A DNA stretch of 64,000 nucleotides from Candidatus Tisiphia endosymbiont of Sialis lutaria (lineage in GTDB: Bacteria > Pseudomonadota > Alphaproteobacteria > Rickettsiales > Rickettsiaceae): NCBI RefSeq assembly GCF_964026535.1, contig NZ_OZ032153.1:1-64000 (forward strand), in the 5' to 3' direction. The position numbers and the translations under genes were made by a program. Positions 18,319 through 28,256 of this stretch are shown in pieces; the stretch's first letter is position 1, and each line of letters opens with the position of its first letter. Under the pieces are notes generated by a model that was not told where the DNA came from, did not search any database, and worked only from the letters and a program-made list of their open reading frames with translations.

Positions 18319-19371
18319 ATGAAATATTTTTCCCTTAGTTATCTTATCACTTTCTGTGCTGTTGCAAATGCTGCTGCCGGAAGGTTTTTTAACAACTCTA
18401 GCAATTTCACCAATAATACAACCCTAGACAATTATAGCCTTAATGCTATAGCCAAAAATAACCCTCACTTGCTAATTACGCATGAAACATTAGATAATGA
18501 TTGGCTATTTCATCAATCCGGAGATCATGCTATAATTATTAGAGAGAATGGATTTAATATAGAGATTTTTACAAAGGAAGTAAAAAATAATACTTTTAAT
18601 AAGTTGGTTTTATTGGAGAATCTAGGATACCAAGAAATAAAACAGATTATACAAGCGTGTGAAAATACTACAATTAGTGAGCTAACTGTGTCTATTCCCA
18701 ACATAGACACAGAATTAGTAGTACAATTTCTACAAGAATTGCAAAAGACTAATATTACTAACTTGGTTTTTAAACCAAATAGTCTAAATACTCATGATTT
18801 GTATAAAATTGCTGAAGAAATAGCAAAAACCAACATTGCTACATTAGAGATATCAGACTCCCATGTAAGAGCTCAAGAACTAACAAATCTTATATTAGGG
18901 CTTAAAGGCAGTAAAATTAAGGAATTGAAGGTATCAAAAAACAATATAAATCCACTCGATCTAGAAAATTCAGGAGAATTTCTATCAGCCGTTGAAAAGA
19001 CTGATATTATCTCTCTTAATATCAAAGGTATAACTGATAAAAATTTGCCTATATACAAAGCGATTCAACAAATACTACAATCGCATCAACAAACAAATTC
19101 TTTAGAAAGTTCTACCACTCAGCAAGAATCTGCTGCAGATACTACAGAGCCTAATAAAGAACTTGAGGAATTTCTTGATTTTACAGCAACCCCATCCAAG
19201 CAAAATACTACAAATTCATTTTCACTTCCCCTTACATTAACATTTCTGGGAGTGGGATTGCTGGGTAGTATTGCTGCTTGCTGCTATAAACATTTCAAAT
19301 CAGGCAATGGTGATAATTATAATGATTCTACTGTTGATTTAGTTGGTGATGACGGGGTAACAAATGTTTAG
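18319..19371 (+). CDS. Secreted, membrane-anchored leucine-rich-repeat protein
   Basis: A 350-residue protein of unknown function. It has an N-terminal signal peptide (1-20, LITFCAVANAAA), then an Asn-rich segment. From about 110 to 250 there are four or five LRR units of the ribonuclease-inhibitor-like type with 28-32-residue spacing (ISELTVSIPNID, ITNLVFKPNSLN, IATLEISDSHVR, IKELKVSKNNIN, IISLNIKGITDK). A Ser/Thr/Gln-rich linker leads to a membrane helix at about 297-318 (LPLTLTFLGVGLLGSIAACC). The tail KHFKSGNG ends with an acidic VDLVGDDGV segment. This is the plan of a type I surface or periplasmic protein. In intracellular bacteria such LRR proteins often bind host proteins, but that is inference. 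It stands alone on its strand. Confidence 0.7.
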   Translation: MKYFSLSYLITFCAVANAAAGRFFNNSSNFTNNTTLDNYSLNAIAKNNPHLLITHETLDNDWLFHQSGDHAIIIRENGFNIEIFTKEVKNNTFNKLVLLENLGYQEIKQIIQACENTTISELTVSIPNIDTELVVQFLQELQKTNITNLVFKPNSLNTHDLYKIAEEIAKTNIATLEISDSHVRAQELTNLILGLKGSKIKELKVSKNNINPLDLENSGEFLSAVEKTDIISLNIKGITDKNLPIYKAIQQILQSHQQTNSLESSTTQQESAADTTEPNKELEEFLDFTATPSKQNTTNSFSLPLTLTFLGVGLLGSIAACCYKHFKSGNGDNYNDSTVDLVGDDGVTNV

Positions 19372-19421
19372 TACTAATATTTTTTTAATCGTGTGCATTT
19401 AAATCATTAGCTACTCAGTAA

Positions 19422-20357
19422 TTATTGACGAATATGTCTTAAATTGCTAATTTTTGTAACATCTAGATTGCTACTAGACCTTATAGGGTTAATATCTATG
19501 CCTCCACGTCTTGTATATCTGGCATAAACAGTTAATTCATCGGGTGTACAAAACTTACTAATATCACAAAAAATACGCTCAACACATTGTTCATGAAACT
19601 CATTATGATTACGAAATGACACCAAATATTTTAATAAAGAACTATGGTCAATTTTTTTGCCTCGATAGCTAATTTGTACTGATGCCCAATCTGGTTGATT
19701 AGTCACTAAACAATTTGATTTGAGCAAATTAGAATATAGTACCTCATCGACGATCTTCGTATTATAGTCAATTGATGGGAAGTTGGTAACGTCGTCACTC
19801 GTCGCTCGCCTATTACTTATAGGCGTCGCTCCATCGCTCCTAGCATCAACTTCTCCTGAATTAACTATATCTTCCAATAAATTTGGTAAATTTTGGCTAA
19901 TTTCAAAACTAGTAATTGTCACATCTAATTTATCGAGATTTATACCTGAAAAAGACTGCAGCCTAGTGCCATCATATGACTCTAAATCTTTTAAAAACAC
20001 TATTACATCTGACCCAAATATTAGACCTAAATCCCTGGTAATTAACTCTATTACTTGCTCTGAACTGTTAAGCTTAGTATTACTAAAAGAATTTAAGTAA
20101 AGTTTTAGTGACTTTGATTCTATAATATTAGGTGAATCGCTACTCACCATAAATTCCAATATCCGTATCTCAGGTTTACCAGTTTGGTTTAGCCAAGAGA
20201 CCTCATAACAATTCCAAATATCAAAGCCATAAAAAGGTAAATCACCTATTATCTGTAATTGCTCTCTAGCAAATTTACGACTAATTGGCTGTAATAAACT
20301 ATTATCGTACACATCTATATACGCAGTTTGCTTGCCGAGTATAGTTTCAAAATCCAT
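19422..20357 (-). CDS. queF: NADPH-dependent 7-cyano-7-deazaguanine reductase
   Basis: It reduces preQ0 to preQ1 in queuosine synthesis. This is the long two-domain type: an N-terminal QueF_N half (DFWNCYEVSWLNQTGKPE-like segment around 45-60), and a C-terminal T-fold half with the catalytic C216 in SNCLVTNQPDW. The binding glutamate is in HNEFHEQCVERIFCD. A family A element is fused in frame at residues about 163-198 ([15 protein letters not shown] then DDVTNF), just before the catalytic half. Removing 35 codons gives about 276 residues, close to the usual 270-280. It starts 2 bp after a DUF4870-like membrane protein gene. Confidence 0.92.
   Translation of the reverse strand: MDFETILGKQTAYIDVYDNSLLQPISRKFAREQLQIIGDLPFYGFDIWNCYEVSWLNQTGKPEIRILEFMVSSDSPNIIESKSLKLYLNSFSNTKLNSSEQVIELITRDLGLIFGSDVIVFLKDLESYDGTRLQSFSGINLDKLDVTITSFEISQNLPNLLEDIVNSGEVDARSDGATPISNRRATSDDVTNFPSIDYNTKIVDEVLYSNLLKSNCLVTNQPDWASVQISYRGKKIDHSSLLKYLVSFRNHNEFHEQCVERIFCDISKFCTPDELTVYARYTRRGGIDINPIRSSSNLDVTKISNLRHIRQ
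19763..19869. repeat. Family A long element inside queF
   Basis: 107 bp with TATA at both ends and the central CGCCTATTACTTATAGGCG dyad. If the target is a duplicated TA, the net addition is 105 bp, exactly 35 codons. It is read on the minus strand in the one frame that has no stop. Confidence 0.93.
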
Positions 20358-20358
20358 T

Positions 20359-20727
20359 TTATTTTATCCAGTAAGTCATGTAGTTCGGATGTTCTACACC
20401 ATTTAATAAATATTTGAAACCCATAGCAATCCTTAATATAAACCACACCAACAAACATATATACAATACAGGTCCAATTAGTATTATAGTGGTTATTATA
20501 GTGGTTATTATAGATATCATCATACCAACGAATCCTATCCAAAAAGTCCGCCATATAAAAATATAATGGCTAGATAAATATTTATTTTTAACATCCTTAT
20601 TAATATAGGAAAAAACTGCACCAATAATAGGTAATAACGGAGCAACTATTCCACACAAAAATAATATATAAATTACCACTAGATTAGTTCTTCCGGCTGC
20701 TATATATTTTCTAACTTCCTTATCCAT
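20359..20727 (-). CDS. DUF4870-like small membrane protein
   Basis: About 122 residues with three to four hydrophobic segments. It opens MDKEVRKYIAAGRTNLVVI, and segments such as FLCGIVAPLLPIIGAVFSYI, HYIFIWRTFWIGFVG and FILRIAMGFKYLLNG resemble the DUF4870/Tic20-like family of small inner-membrane proteins of unknown function. I prefer the start at 20727, because AAAGAG sits six bases upstream. Longer frames up to 20787 begin in repeat-like DNA. The stop is 2 bp from queF, so the two are probably co-transcribed, without any evident functional link. Confidence 0.6.
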   Translation of the reverse strand: MDKEVRKYIAAGRTNLVVIYILFLCGIVAPLLPIIGAVFSYINKDVKNKYLSSHYIFIWRTFWIGFVGMMISIITTIITTIILIGPVLYICLLVWFILRIAMGFKYLLNGVEHPNYMTYWIK

Positions 20728-20936
20728 TTTCATCTCTTTAAAATTAGTATATCTACCGTTATTGCAAGGAAGAGCGTAGGTTGACAAAGCAATTGTAAGT
20801 TGTCATTCTTAACAATGGCAGGAATCCCTGCAGGTATGAGACAAAACAACATTGTTTCATCACCCCCTCGCTAATAGCAGAGTAATGCTAATAGGGTTGC
20901 CTATAACTATACAACTAGTATATAATCATATGAATT

Positions 20937-20971
20937 TCAAGCCATTATTTTAAATTTTTATAATGGCTTGA
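20937..20971. other. 12-bp perfect inverted repeat (intergenic hairpin)
   Basis: TCAAGCCATTAT and its exact complement are separated by an 11-base AT loop, in the gene-free 20728-21116. No run of T follows on either strand, so it is not a standard intrinsic terminator. The rest of this gap contains only decayed repeat-like pieces (about 20760-20860). Confidence 0.55.
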
Positions 20972-21116
20972 TGATTGTTCTAACTAAAATATAAGCAGCT
21001 TCATTACCCTGAGATGCTTATACCAACTGATAATTAACTAAAAGACGAGGCTCTAGTCGTAATTATACCTGAATTATAACATATTTATTATAATATTTGA
21101 TAGATAATAAATCTAC

Positions 21117-21482
21117 CTATAATTTTGTTTTAAATAATGATTTTTTACTATTTACTGATTTTTGTTGCGATTGCTTTCTAAAGTTAGATTTGCTCTTATG
21201 TAGCTCTATAATTTCCTTGGTTACCTTTACTACAAAAGCTGGTTCAATCTCACCTTCCATACAAGTTGTCTTAAAAGATTCGCTACCACCAAAAATCCAT
21301 GATTTTGCTTCTAGTTCAAGCTTTTTTGCAACACGTAATTCTGATATATTGGTTGCATCAATAATTGCTTGGGTAATAATAGCTTTACGTAAGATGACAT
21401 CAGGTGAACTAGTGTATGATTTAAGGCGTTCAAATGGGGAAGGGAATTTAATAACATTAGATATATTTATTTTGTTTACCAT
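21117..21482 (-). CDS. Hypothetical protein with WIF-type motif, 121 aa
   Basis: The ATG at 21482 gives MVNKINISNVIKFPSPFE, a soluble protein with central helices and the segment AKSWIFGGSESFKTTCMEG followed by IEPAFVVKVTKEI. This resembles a small phage/plasmid-associated family with a W-I-x-S...F..vC...G.dP.yv pattern, but the match is from memory and weak. The last 25 residues are basic and Ser/Lys-rich (NFRKQSQQKSVNSKK), suggesting nucleic-acid binding. A TTG at 21509 could extend it by nine residues. A perfect 24-bp palindrome lies 28 bp upstream of the ATG and may be its operator. Confidence 0.5.
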   Translation of the reverse strand: MVNKINISNVIKFPSPFERLKSYTSSPDVILRKAIITQAIIDATNISELRVAKKLELEAKSWIFGGSESFKTTCMEGEIEPAFVVKVTKEIIELHKSKSNFRKQSQQKSVNSKKSLFKTKL

Positions 21483-21509
21483 AAATTTATTACCATATAT
21501 TGATTTCAA

Positions 21510-21533
21510 TTAGGTTCTGCATGCAGAACCTAA
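21510..21533. promoter_or_regulatory. Perfect 24-bp palindrome, candidate operator
   Basis: Each half reads TTAGGTTCTGCA on its strand, with no mismatch and no spacer. It lies immediately upstream of the hypothetical gene at 21117-21482 and is not part of any repeat family seen elsewhere in the window. A regulator-binding site is the simplest reading. Confidence 0.5.
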
Positions 21534-21638
21534 GAAGTATAATGATTTTTATGGTTGTACTAATAGTTTCGAGATAAAAATTTGTAAATATTTTAAATTA
21601 TCTTAATATTTATAGATATTATGTGGTATAACTCACCT

Positions 21639-21993
21639 TATACTCGATAATCAAGTTTTTTTGCAGATTTGAATAAAATATAGGATAATGGTTATCACCC
21701 CTGCTCTACTATACCGTCACCCCTGCGTAAGCAGGGATCTTAGATTGCCACATACTCACATAAGCGTCAATTTAAGAAAACAAGAATTGAAAAACCGTCA
21801 TTGCGAGGAGACCGTAAGGTCAACGAAGCAATCCAGAAAAGTGATTAGAAATAGATTGCCACGCCACCTACGGTGGCTCGCAATGACGACTTATTTTCTT
21901 AAGCTGACGCCTATGTGCCTACGCAGGAATGACAATGGGAAGAAGCGGGAATGACAAGTTTAAATATAGTCAACTTATCATCAATTGACTATA
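21639..21993. repeat. Composite of D, C, B and mini A elements
   Basis: In order: a D arm TATACTCGATAATCAAG (21639-21684), a C half copy (21718-21746), a B palindrome (21796-21888) inside longer arms (ATAAGCGTCAATTTAAG on the left, CTTAAGCTGACGCCTATG on the right), another C fragment (about 21915-21955), and a 29-bp mini A element (21965-21993). The last supplies the ptrB stop codon. These fill the gene-free stretch upstream of 21981. Confidence 0.8.
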
Positions 21994-24035
21994 CCAAAAG
22001 CCCTAAATATAAATATTATCTCATCGGTTGCTTCTTTTAGATAATCGAAACGACCAGAAGAACCTTTATGCCCTGAATCCATATTAGTTTTTAGCAATAA
22101 TATGTTATTATCTGTTTTTGTTGCTCGAATCTTTGCTGCCCATTTAGCTGCTTCCCAATACCCAACTCTAGGGTCAGAAATTCCAGCCGTGATAAATAGA
22201 CTCGGGTAGTTTTGAGCTTTTATATTATCATACGGAGAATAAGACTTAATATAGTTAAAATAATCTAGCTCTTTAGGATTGCCCCACTCCTTAAATTCAC
22301 TAGGGGTTAATGGCAGTTCTTCATCGAGCATAGTATTTAATACATCAACAAAAGGTACATGGGCAAGGGCTGCTTTAAATAATTCTGGTTGTTCATTAAT
22401 GACCGCTCCAATTAACATCCCCCCTGCACTTCCCCCACAAATTACTATATTACCCTGGCTAGTATATTTTTCTTTAATTAACTGTTTAGCAGAAACAATA
22501 AAGTCATCAAAAGTTCTTTTTTTATTGAGGAATTTAGCAGCTTGATACCAATCATGCCCAAGATCGTCTCCACCTCTAATATGAGCAAGAGCATAAACAA
22601 ACCCACGATCTACAAGAGAAATAGCGGTATTCCTAAAGGATACTGGTATGCTGATACCATATGAACCATAACCATATAAATATAAAGGATTCTTCCCATC
22701 CTTGTTAAATAATGATTTTTTATATAATAAGGTAATTGGTACTTTAACCCCATCATTATCAGCAAATATTCTTTCCACCATATATTCTTCAGGATTAAAG
22801 CCACTTGGTATTTCCTGTACTTTCAATATTGATAGTTGCTCACTGTTAAAATCATAACTATAAGTGGTGTTCGGTCTAGCAAGCGAAGAATAATTTACTC
22901 GAATATCATCTTCATCAAAATTAGTAGAGAAGGCTGAAGCAGTAAAAGCAGCATCCGGGAAATGAATAATTTTTTCATTCTGCTCTTTAAGATGCTTTAT
23001 TTTAATAACTGGTAATCCTTGATCACGATAATTAACTATTAAATAATTGTTAGTAATATTAAAACTAGCTAAATATTTAGTTGGGTCTTCTGGTATATAA
23101 TTATTTTCCCATAAATCATTTTGAAAATTACGCACATTTACTAACACTATGCGAAAGTTTTTTGCCCCTTCATTGGTATTAATATAAAAATTATCACCAT
23201 TATGCTCAACATCATAAAAAACTCCTCCCTTTAGAGGTCTAAGAAGCTTAGGCTCAAAGCTATGATCCCACATTGCTAGAACATATGTTTCATTTGCATC
23301 ATGACCAGATACATCAACGAAAATATATTGTCGACTGGATGACTTACTAACGTTCAACTGATATAATGGATCTGTTATATGATGTACTAACTTATCATCG
23401 GAAATTGCATGATCTATGAAGTGAATCATTAATTTATCATGACGAAAATTCTCATTAATCGGCATATAAAAGAACCCTTTCAGATATTCATGCCAAATTA
23501 TAGTGCGACTCACATTATGTATTTCATCTGGTAAATATTCTTTGGTCTTTAAATTATAGACTTTAATTGTATATTTTTCATCCCCGGTAAAATCAACACT
23601 ATAAGCTAGTAGCATATGATCGGGAGAGATTGATACTAGACCTAGATCAGTAAATTTATTATCTTTAGCAATAACATTGATATCTAATATAATTTCTTCC
23701 GGAGCATCTATTGACCCAATTTTTCGGCAATATATAGGATATTCAGCATTTTCTTCAGTTCTGGTATAATAATAGTAATTATCTTTTTTTACGTAAGTTG
23801 ACTGATCAGCAAGTTTAATTCTGCCCTTTAACTCCTCAAATATTTTATCTTTTTCTTTTTGTAATGGCTCAAAAAATTGCTCGGAATATTTATTTTCTGC
23901 CTGTAAATATTCTATGATTTTTTTATCGCTAACATTAGGCCATTCGATATCTCTAAGCCAGTTATATTGATCTGTAAATTTTTTACCGTGCAATGTAAAA
24001 CTGTAATCGATCTTATCGGCTATAGGTGGCTGCAT
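21981..24035 (-). CDS. ptrB: Oligopeptidase B (protease II, S9 family)
   Basis: A cytoplasmic serine peptidase that cuts short peptides after basic residues. The 684 residues comprise a seven-bladed propeller (about 70-400) and an alpha/beta-hydrolase domain. The nucleophile S536 is in CGGSAGG, an acid residue is expected near ISDPRVGYWE, and the histidine is in DSGHKGSSG. The sequence VPFVDVLNTMLDEELPLTP is typical of oligopeptidase B. The last three codons (IVN) and the stop come from a 29-bp family A mini element, so the natural C-terminus has been slightly changed. It starts 7 bp after an antiporter-like gene. Confidence 0.94.
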   Translation of the reverse strand: MQPPIADKIDYSFTLHGKKFTDQYNWLRDIEWPNVSDKKIIEYLQAENKYSEQFFEPLQKEKDKIFEELKGRIKLADQSTYVKKDNYYYYTRTEENAEYPIYCRKIGSIDAPEEIILDINVIAKDNKFTDLGLVSISPDHMLLAYSVDFTGDEKYTIKVYNLKTKEYLPDEIHNVSRTIIWHEYLKGFFYMPINENFRHDKLMIHFIDHAISDDKLVHHITDPLYQLNVSKSSSRQYIFVDVSGHDANETYVLAMWDHSFEPKLLRPLKGGVFYDVEHNGDNFYINTNEGAKNFRIVLVNVRNFQNDLWENNYIPEDPTKYLASFNITNNYLIVNYRDQGLPVIKIKHLKEQNEKIIHFPDAAFTASAFSTNFDEDDIRVNYSSLARPNTTYSYDFNSEQLSILKVQEIPSGFNPEEYMVERIFADNDGVKVPITLLYKKSLFNKDGKNPLYLYGYGSYGISIPVSFRNTAISLVDRGFVYALAHIRGGDDLGHDWYQAAKFLNKKRTFDDFIVSAKQLIKEKYTSQGNIVICGGSAGGMLIGAVINEQPELFKAALAHVPFVDVLNTMLDEELPLTPSEFKEWGNPKELDYFNYIKSYSPYDNIKAQNYPSLFITAGISDPRVGYWEAAKWAAKIRATKTDNNILLLKTNMDSGHKGSSGRFDYLKEATDEIIFIFRAFGIVN

Positions 24036-24042
24036 TTTGCCC

Positions 24043-25704
24043 TCATTTAGTGCTTATTATTATAAAAGTAATTAACGATATAATTACGACTAATAGACTT
24101 GTTGATTGATTATGCAAAGATTTTATCTTACGTAAAGCATTTTTTTCTACTCTTTTCAAAACAGGGTATTCCGCCCCTAGTCTATCATTAAAATCGTGTC
24201 CCACTAAGTGATATTTGTAATAAATACGACGAAAATTATTTTCAACAAACTGAAATAAATCTAAATTTATGTTAGCAGTTGAACGTCTAGAAATCTTTTT
24301 ACTAAAAACCACACTAAGCAATATACCTATTATTATTATTACTATTTGCTTTACTATATCCAACCAATTTATATCAAGTGTTTCAACAGGATAAGATGAC
24401 CATACTAATTTTAAGCCTTGCTCTAAAAAGAAATTAGTTGCCAATACAAATGATAGCATGACCAATAAGCTGACTTTGCTCAAAATATTCACTATAGGAT
24501 AAAAATCATTAATTAGATATTTGTATTTAACCGTAGAAAATAAAGCCGCACATGTTATAATTTTTAACAGGAAAATAGCATAATAATTAATATCCTGATT
24601 CAAAACATTGGTCACAATAATTTTGCTAACAAAACTAGCAAGAGGAGGTAAGGCTATAATGAATAATACACTAACTATTAAACTACCAAGCAATAAAGGG
24701 TTTCTCCATGAGTAAAGCCCTTTTATCTCAGAGCAATTTTCTACATTACCTTTATCTATTAATATAGCAACATATAGACCAAATAAAGCTTTATACAATA
24801 TATGGACAAAAAGAAAAACTATGATTCCTAAATTTGCTTGTTGAGATTTTGTGCCAATGGCAATCACCATAAATCCAAGCTGAGAAACAGTAAGATAACA
24901 GACTAATCTTTTGATGTTATCTTCTATACAAGCATAAACCCCACCATATATAATCATTAATAATCCAAAGAATTTAAGTATTTCTAAACCACTAAATAAT
25001 TTAAGAAGTATAATGATCGATATTTTACTAGTAAAGCTGGTTAAATATATCATCCCTGAAGTTGAGGCAAATGGATAACAATTAACAATCCATCCGGAAA
25101 AAGGTATGCTCGCTACATTAATTAAGCAACCACTAAGTATTAGAACATAAAAGATAAAAGAAGCATCTCTGTTCTCTATCAATTGGCTAAGAGAAATAAT
25201 TTGTATGTTAGAACTATTGGTGATTATATAACTAATCCCTATTAAGATAAGACTACCACTTATAAGATGCGTAAGGAAATACTGTCTTGCCGCCCTAATA
25301 CTATTTTTACAATTACCGTAAAAAATTAACAAAGTGGCACATATCATCATCATTTCTAGAGCAACAAACATCGAGATAAAATCCCCAGCAAATAAACAGA
25401 TCAAGGAAGAGGCTGAGTATAAACTACCTATCAATACCTCAAATTTTCTGTTTTGGCTAATGGCATATAGGTTAGTCCCCAACGTTATCACCATAAAAGC
25501 AAGTGCTATTAATTTATTTTCATTACTAAAATTAATAATAAAACTATTATTATATAGATTAATTACCGCCTCATTTTGGCTGTTAATTAATAATATACCA
25601 GCAACTATTGGATAGATTATTGAGGTAATATAAAATGTCTTTCTAAATTTAAAATAGAGAAACAGGATAAACAAAAGAATAAGTAAGGTAGGGTAAATCA
25701 TCAT
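24043..25704 (-). CDS. NuoM/MrpD-type membrane antiporter-like subunit
   Basis: A 553-residue polytopic protein of the proton-pumping NADH dehydrogenase/Mrp superfamily. Visible landmarks are the acidic helix FISMFVALEMMMICATLLI, SIPFSGWIVNCYPFASTSGM, and CYLTVSQLGFMVIAIG. A long hydrophilic stretch near the C-terminus (about 465-525) precedes a final helix. It is outside the nuo operon and separate from the mnhC/D cluster, next to ptrB (7 bp apart). Whether it belongs to an Mrp complex or acts alone cannot be decided here. The lysine in the KxxxxP helix of pumping subunits is hard to place, so transport activity is uncertain. Confidence 0.75.
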   Translation of the reverse strand: MMIYPTLLILLFILFLYFKFRKTFYITSIIYPIVAGILLINSQNEAVINLYNNSFIINFSNENKLIALAFMVITLGTNLYAISQNRKFEVLIGSLYSASSLICLFAGDFISMFVALEMMMICATLLIFYGNCKNSIRAARQYFLTHLISGSLILIGISYIITNSSNIQIISLSQLIENRDASFIFYVLILSGCLINVASIPFSGWIVNCYPFASTSGMIYLTSFTSKISIIILLKLFSGLEILKFFGLLMIIYGGVYACIEDNIKRLVCYLTVSQLGFMVIAIGTKSQQANLGIIVFLFVHILYKALFGLYVAILIDKGNVENCSEIKGLYSWRNPLLLGSLIVSVLFIIALPPLASFVSKIIVTNVLNQDINYYAIFLLKIITCAALFSTVKYKYLINDFYPIVNILSKVSLLVMLSFVLATNFFLEQGLKLVWSSYPVETLDINWLDIVKQIVIIIIGILLSVVFSKKISRRSTANINLDLFQFVENNFRRIYYKYHLVGHDFNDRLGAEYPVLKRVEKNALRKIKSLHNQSTSLLVVIISLITFIIISTK

Positions 25705-25927
25705 TAACTAGATTATGGTTTTATATAGCTGATCAGTTAAGGTTTTGATAATTCCTCCTAGTAGCAACGAATCAAAGCTGCTTCTCGCAATGACGTTTAG
25801 GGGGGCTTAGAGTAGTATCAAAAACTTATTCTGGTTAGCTAATCAGATACTAATAATCATATAGTATATTGATCGTATAATATAGTAAATTCATATTAAC
25901 GTATAATTGCTATGTCAACTCCCCTTA

Positions 25928-25956
25928 TTGACATTCTGTATCAGATGTGATACTAT
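25928..25956 (+). promoter_or_regulatory. Promoter with overlapping operator for the toxin-antitoxin pair
   Basis: TTGACA (25928-25933) and TACTAT (25951-25956) are separated by 17 bp, a near-consensus sigma-70 promoter. The spacer contains the inverted repeat GTATCA-gatg-TGATAC (25938-25953), which overlaps the -10. This is the expected site for autorepression by the antitoxin, whose start codon is 30 bp downstream. Confidence 0.72.
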
Positions 25957-25985
25957 TGAATAATAAATACAATTGGAGCGATCTT

Positions 25986-26201
25986 ATGGCAGCTAAACGA
26001 TTATTAGTGTCTTTAGACGAGAAAATATTTAATGAAATTGTTGATATTGCTAAAATCAACAATGAATCCCTATCTAAAATAGCAAAGGATCTTATTATAA
26101 CTAGTTTAGAACTTCAAGAGGACAAAATATTAGCTAAATTAGCAGATGAACGAATAGATAATACTAAGGAATGGATTAGTCATATGGACAGTTGGAAATA
26201 A
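25986..26201 (+). CDS. Antitoxin, RelB/ribbon-helix-helix type
   Basis: A 71-residue protein starting MAAKRLLVSLDEKIFNEIV, the strand-helix pattern of a ribbon-helix-helix DNA-binding domain. A helical acidic tail follows (ILAKLADERIDNTKEWISH), ending in a tryptophan-containing segment usual for RelB-like antitoxins that wrap the toxin. The start is fixed by GGAG eight bases upstream; a longer frame to 25947 lacks such a site and would run into the promoter region. Its stop TAA overlaps the toxin ATG by one base. It should repress its own promoter through the GTATCA/TGATAC operator. Confidence 0.8.
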   Translation: MAAKRLLVSLDEKIFNEIVDIAKINNESLSKIAKDLIITSLELQEDKILAKLADERIDNTKEWISHMDSWK

Positions 26202-26458
26202 TGTATAATCTTCTTTATTCAGATCAAGTTATACACAAAGATATCTCTAAGCTTCCTACACTAGTAAAATCTTTAATAAAAATAACCATTGAAAAAAAGC
26301 TATTATCTGATCCAATAAAATTTGGCAAACCTTTAAAACATAGCCTCAAAGGTTGTCGCTCCCTCAGGATTGGTGATTATAGAGTGATTTATCAAATAAT
26401 AGATACGACAATTAAGATATTAATAATTCAACACCGCAAAGATTGCTATAATCATTAG
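26201..26458 (+). CDS. RelE/ParE-family toxin (likely mRNA interferase)
   Basis: An 85-residue basic protein, MYNLLYSDQVIHKDISKL, with the RelE fold elements. The family core is visible in LKGCRSLRIGDYRVIYQIID and the end IQHRKDCYNH. The RIGDYRVIY strand and the basic C-terminal HRKDCY are the positions of catalytic residues in RelE-like ribonucleases. Translation is coupled to the antitoxin by TAATG. A TTG three codons upstream is possible but less likely. The pair is probably active, since both frames and the promoter are intact. Confidence 0.82.
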   Translation: MYNLLYSDQVIHKDISKLPTLVKSLIKITIEKKLLSDPIKFGKPLKHSLKGCRSLRIGDYRVIYQIIDTTIKILIIQHRKDCYNH

Positions 26459-26516
26459 CCTCCCACCTTTCATCAATTGGGTTAAGTATATCACCTTTAA
26501 TTTCAGCCTTTCCCTT

Positions 26517-28193
<1,677 letters not shown>

Positions 28194-28205
28194 TTATCCT
28201 TTTCT

Positions 28206-28256
28206 ATCTAACTTCAGCAGCTTGTAGCTTATCTTTATCATTATAAACTTTATGAA
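28206..28256 (-). pseudogene. Possible displaced 3' tail of coxB
   Basis: Just upstream of ctaD on the same strand, an open stretch reads HKVYNDKDKLQAAEVR and stops with TAG 15 bp before the ctaD start. It has no start codon of its own and overlaps nothing. The present coxB instead ends in codons derived from repeat DNA. It is therefore a candidate for the original C-terminus of CoxB, stranded when two genes were inserted. The reading is short and unproven. Confidence 0.35.

Noticed and set aside
21688-21954. An 88-codon open frame on the plus strand
   Set aside because: It is composed of C and B repeat sequence (RHCEETVRSTKQSRK type), which gives open frames everywhere in this genome; there is no ribosome binding site.
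24043-25704. Membership of the true nuo operon (NuoM or NuoN of complex I)
   Set aside because: No other nuo genes are adjacent and the neighbour is ptrB; only superfamily membership is supported.
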